Origin: Psychroflexus salis
Lineage (GTDB): Bacteria > Bacteroidota > Bacteroidia > Flavobacteriales > Flavobacteriaceae
Length of the DNA stretch: 64,000 nt
Direction: 5' to 3'
Assembly: GCF_014640175.1 (NCBI RefSeq)
Contig: NZ_BMGL01000005.1
Location: 62,001 to 126,000 of the forward strand
Notes under the pieces: model-generated
What the model was told of the DNA's origin: nothing
Database searches by the model: none
Seen by the model: the letters and a program-made list of their open reading frames with translations, nothing else
Position numbers and translations under genes: made by a program
Part shown: piece after piece, positions 63,015-64,000 of the stretch
Layout: each line of letters begins with the position of its first letter
Numbering within the stretch: position 1 is the first letter of the stretch

Positions 63015-64000
63015 TTATTCCCCTTTGGGGATTGAGGGGCTGAACTTCTCCCATGTAATTTTTAATCCATCTTTTACCGAAAACTTAGGTTTATAATCTA
63101 ATAGGTTTCTTCCTTTTGAAATATCGGCTAATGAATCTCTGACGTCTCCTTGTCGTGGCGGACCGTAATTGGCTTGTAATTGAATCCCTGAAATAGCTTG
63201 TAAATCTTTCCATAATTGATTTAAACTGATGCGTTCGCCAAAGGCTACATTATACACTTGGTTGGTAGCTTCTTTAGGAGCAAAAGCTGCTTTGATGTTG
63301 GCTTGAATGGCATTTTCTACAAAAGTAAAATCTCTGGTTTGCTCGCCATCACCATTGATTGTAGGTGCTTTTCCGTCTTTTAGTGCTTGCATGAATAGTG
63401 GAATTACCGCAGCATAAGCTCCATTTGGACTTTGTTTGGGTCCGAATACATTAAAGTAACGCAAACCTATAATTTCAATTCCATAGGTTTTTGCAAATAC
63501 ATCTGCGTATAACTCATTTACATATTTGGTCACTGCATAAGGCGAAAGTGGCTTTCCGATGTTCTCTTCTACTTTGGGAAGTGCTTTTGAATCGCCATAA
63601 GTGGAAGATGAAGCGGCATACACTAATCGTTTAACGGTGTTGGATTCTTTTTGGGCTACCAGCATATTTAGAAATCCATCGATATTGACTTTATTAGTGG
63701 TAATCGGATCATTAATAGAACGTGGAACAGATCCTAAAGCTGCTTGATGCAATACAATGTCGATACCAGTCATGGCTTTTTTACAGATTTCCAAATCACA
63801 TATATCGCCTTCTATAAATTCAAAGTTAGGATGGGTTTCAAATTCTTTGATGTTATGATAGTAACCATTTGAAAGGTTATCTAGTACAACTACTTTAGGA
63901 CAACTATTTTTTAATAAGAATTCAACGATGTTGGAGCCGATGAACCCTGCGCCCCCTGTTATCAGGAACTTGTTGTTTTTTATGTTTTTGTTTTGTGTCA
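63015..64000 (-). CDS. UDP-HexNAc 4-epimerase-like enzyme (complete except for the first base)
   Basis: The frame runs from a stop at 63015 to the right edge. Its last in-window codons, read as (A)TG ACA CAA AAC, show that the start codon straddles base 64000, so all but one base is present (329 codons). It has KFLITGGAGFIGSNIVEFLL, LHQAALGSVPRSINDPITTN, the catalytic Tyr-Lys in SPYAVTKYVNELYADVF and RDFTFVENAIQA, matching WbpP/TviC-type epimerases that convert UDP-GlcNAc to UDP-GalNAc or their acids. The nearer TTG at 63794 is inside the Rossmann domain and is not the start. Confidence 0.88.
   Translation of the reverse strand, partial: TQNKNIKNNKFLITGGAGFIGSNIVEFLLKNSCPKVVVLDNLSNGYYHNIKEFETHPNFEFIEGDICDLEICKKAMTGIDIVLHQAALGSVPRSINDPITTNKVNIDGFLNMLVAQKESNTVKRLVYAASSSTYGDSKALPKVEENIGKPLSPYAVTKYVNELYADVFAKTYGIEIIGLRYFNVFGPKQSPNGAYAAVIPLFMQALKDGKAPTINGDGEQTRDFTFVENAIQANIKAAFAPKEATNQVYNVAFGERISLNQLWKDLQAISGIQLQANYGPPRQGDVRDSLADISKGRNLLDYKPKFSVKDGLKITWEKFSPSIPKGE

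Noticed and set aside
63015-63794. Shorter epimerase starting at the TTG at 63794
   Set aside because: The nucleotide-binding motif GGAGFIGSN lies upstream in the same frame, which continues to the window edge.
1-64000. tRNA or rRNA genes
   Set aside because: No cloverleaf-like T-arm with GGTTCGAATCC pattern and no conserved rRNA segments were noticed on either strand; a covariance search was not possible here.

Overview
The window is a low-GC chromosomal segment from a member of the Bacteroidota, most likely a flavobacterium. Evidence for this is the paired type IV topoisomerase genes, a type B L31, DUF4199, LytS/LytTR, a flavobacterial-style HemN and THUMP methyltransferase, promoter-like TAnnTTTG boxes, almost no Shine-Dalgarno sequences and very AT-rich intergenic DNA. 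No tRNA, rRNA, transposase, integrase or CRISPR array was recognised.

Bases 1-24000 are mostly core genome. In order: topoisomerase IV (parC, partial at the left edge, and parE) with a small membrane-protein gene wedged between them; a secreted two-repeat protein; a two-gene membrane operon (DUF389 and an Nramp-like transporter) in which each gene carries one lesion; a universal stress protein and hemN; doxX divergent from an SDR-type oxidoreductase; rpmE2; a 5'-truncated higA-like antitoxin; an operon of DUF4199, GT2, phosphohexomutase and an MsbA-like exporter; a cyclophilin-FKBP fusion; a LytTR regulator with its LytS kinase; a THUMP RNA methyltransferase; and a ZIP transporter.

Bases 24600-64000 are one large surface-polysaccharide locus, almost entirely on the minus strand. 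It holds an ABC export system (Wzm-like permease at 60742-61605, Wzt-like ATPase with a C-terminal glycan-binding domain at 50424-51728), an O-antigen ligase/polymerase, at least ten glycosyltransferases, two sulfotransferase genes (one interrupted), a FemAB-like transferase, a NodB-like deacetylase, AsnB, and acyltransferases. A nearly complete nonulosonic (legionaminic-type) acid pathway is present: LegB, LegC, a NeuD/PglD-type acetyltransferase, LegI, PtmE, NeuC/LegG and NeuA/LegF. Two further NeuB paralogues, an SpsF-like cytidylyltransferase and a YhcH/NanQ-type protein are also encoded, so the glycan may carry more than one ulosonic acid. The right edge holds a UDP-HexNAc 4-epimerase that is complete except for the first base of its start codon.

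The most unusual aspect is the non-coding DNA of the polysaccharide locus. Single genes unrelated to glycan synthesis (a GIY-YIG nuclease, a four-helix-bundle S23/IVS protein and a MazF-type toxin-antitoxin pair) interrupt glycan gene order, each bounded by dispersed repeats: 156-bp units with 16-bp terminal inverted repeats, 14-bp tandem arrays, and about 300-bp direct repeats. G/T-rich tracts (C/A-rich in the transcript) sit directly next to several start codons. One repeat supplies the last codons and the stop of the CMP-sugar synthetase gene. A 30-codon remnant of a glycosyltransferase N-terminus marks a past recombination joint. Together these look like cassette-style traffic in and out of the locus, but no recombinase is visible in the window and the mechanism is inferred.
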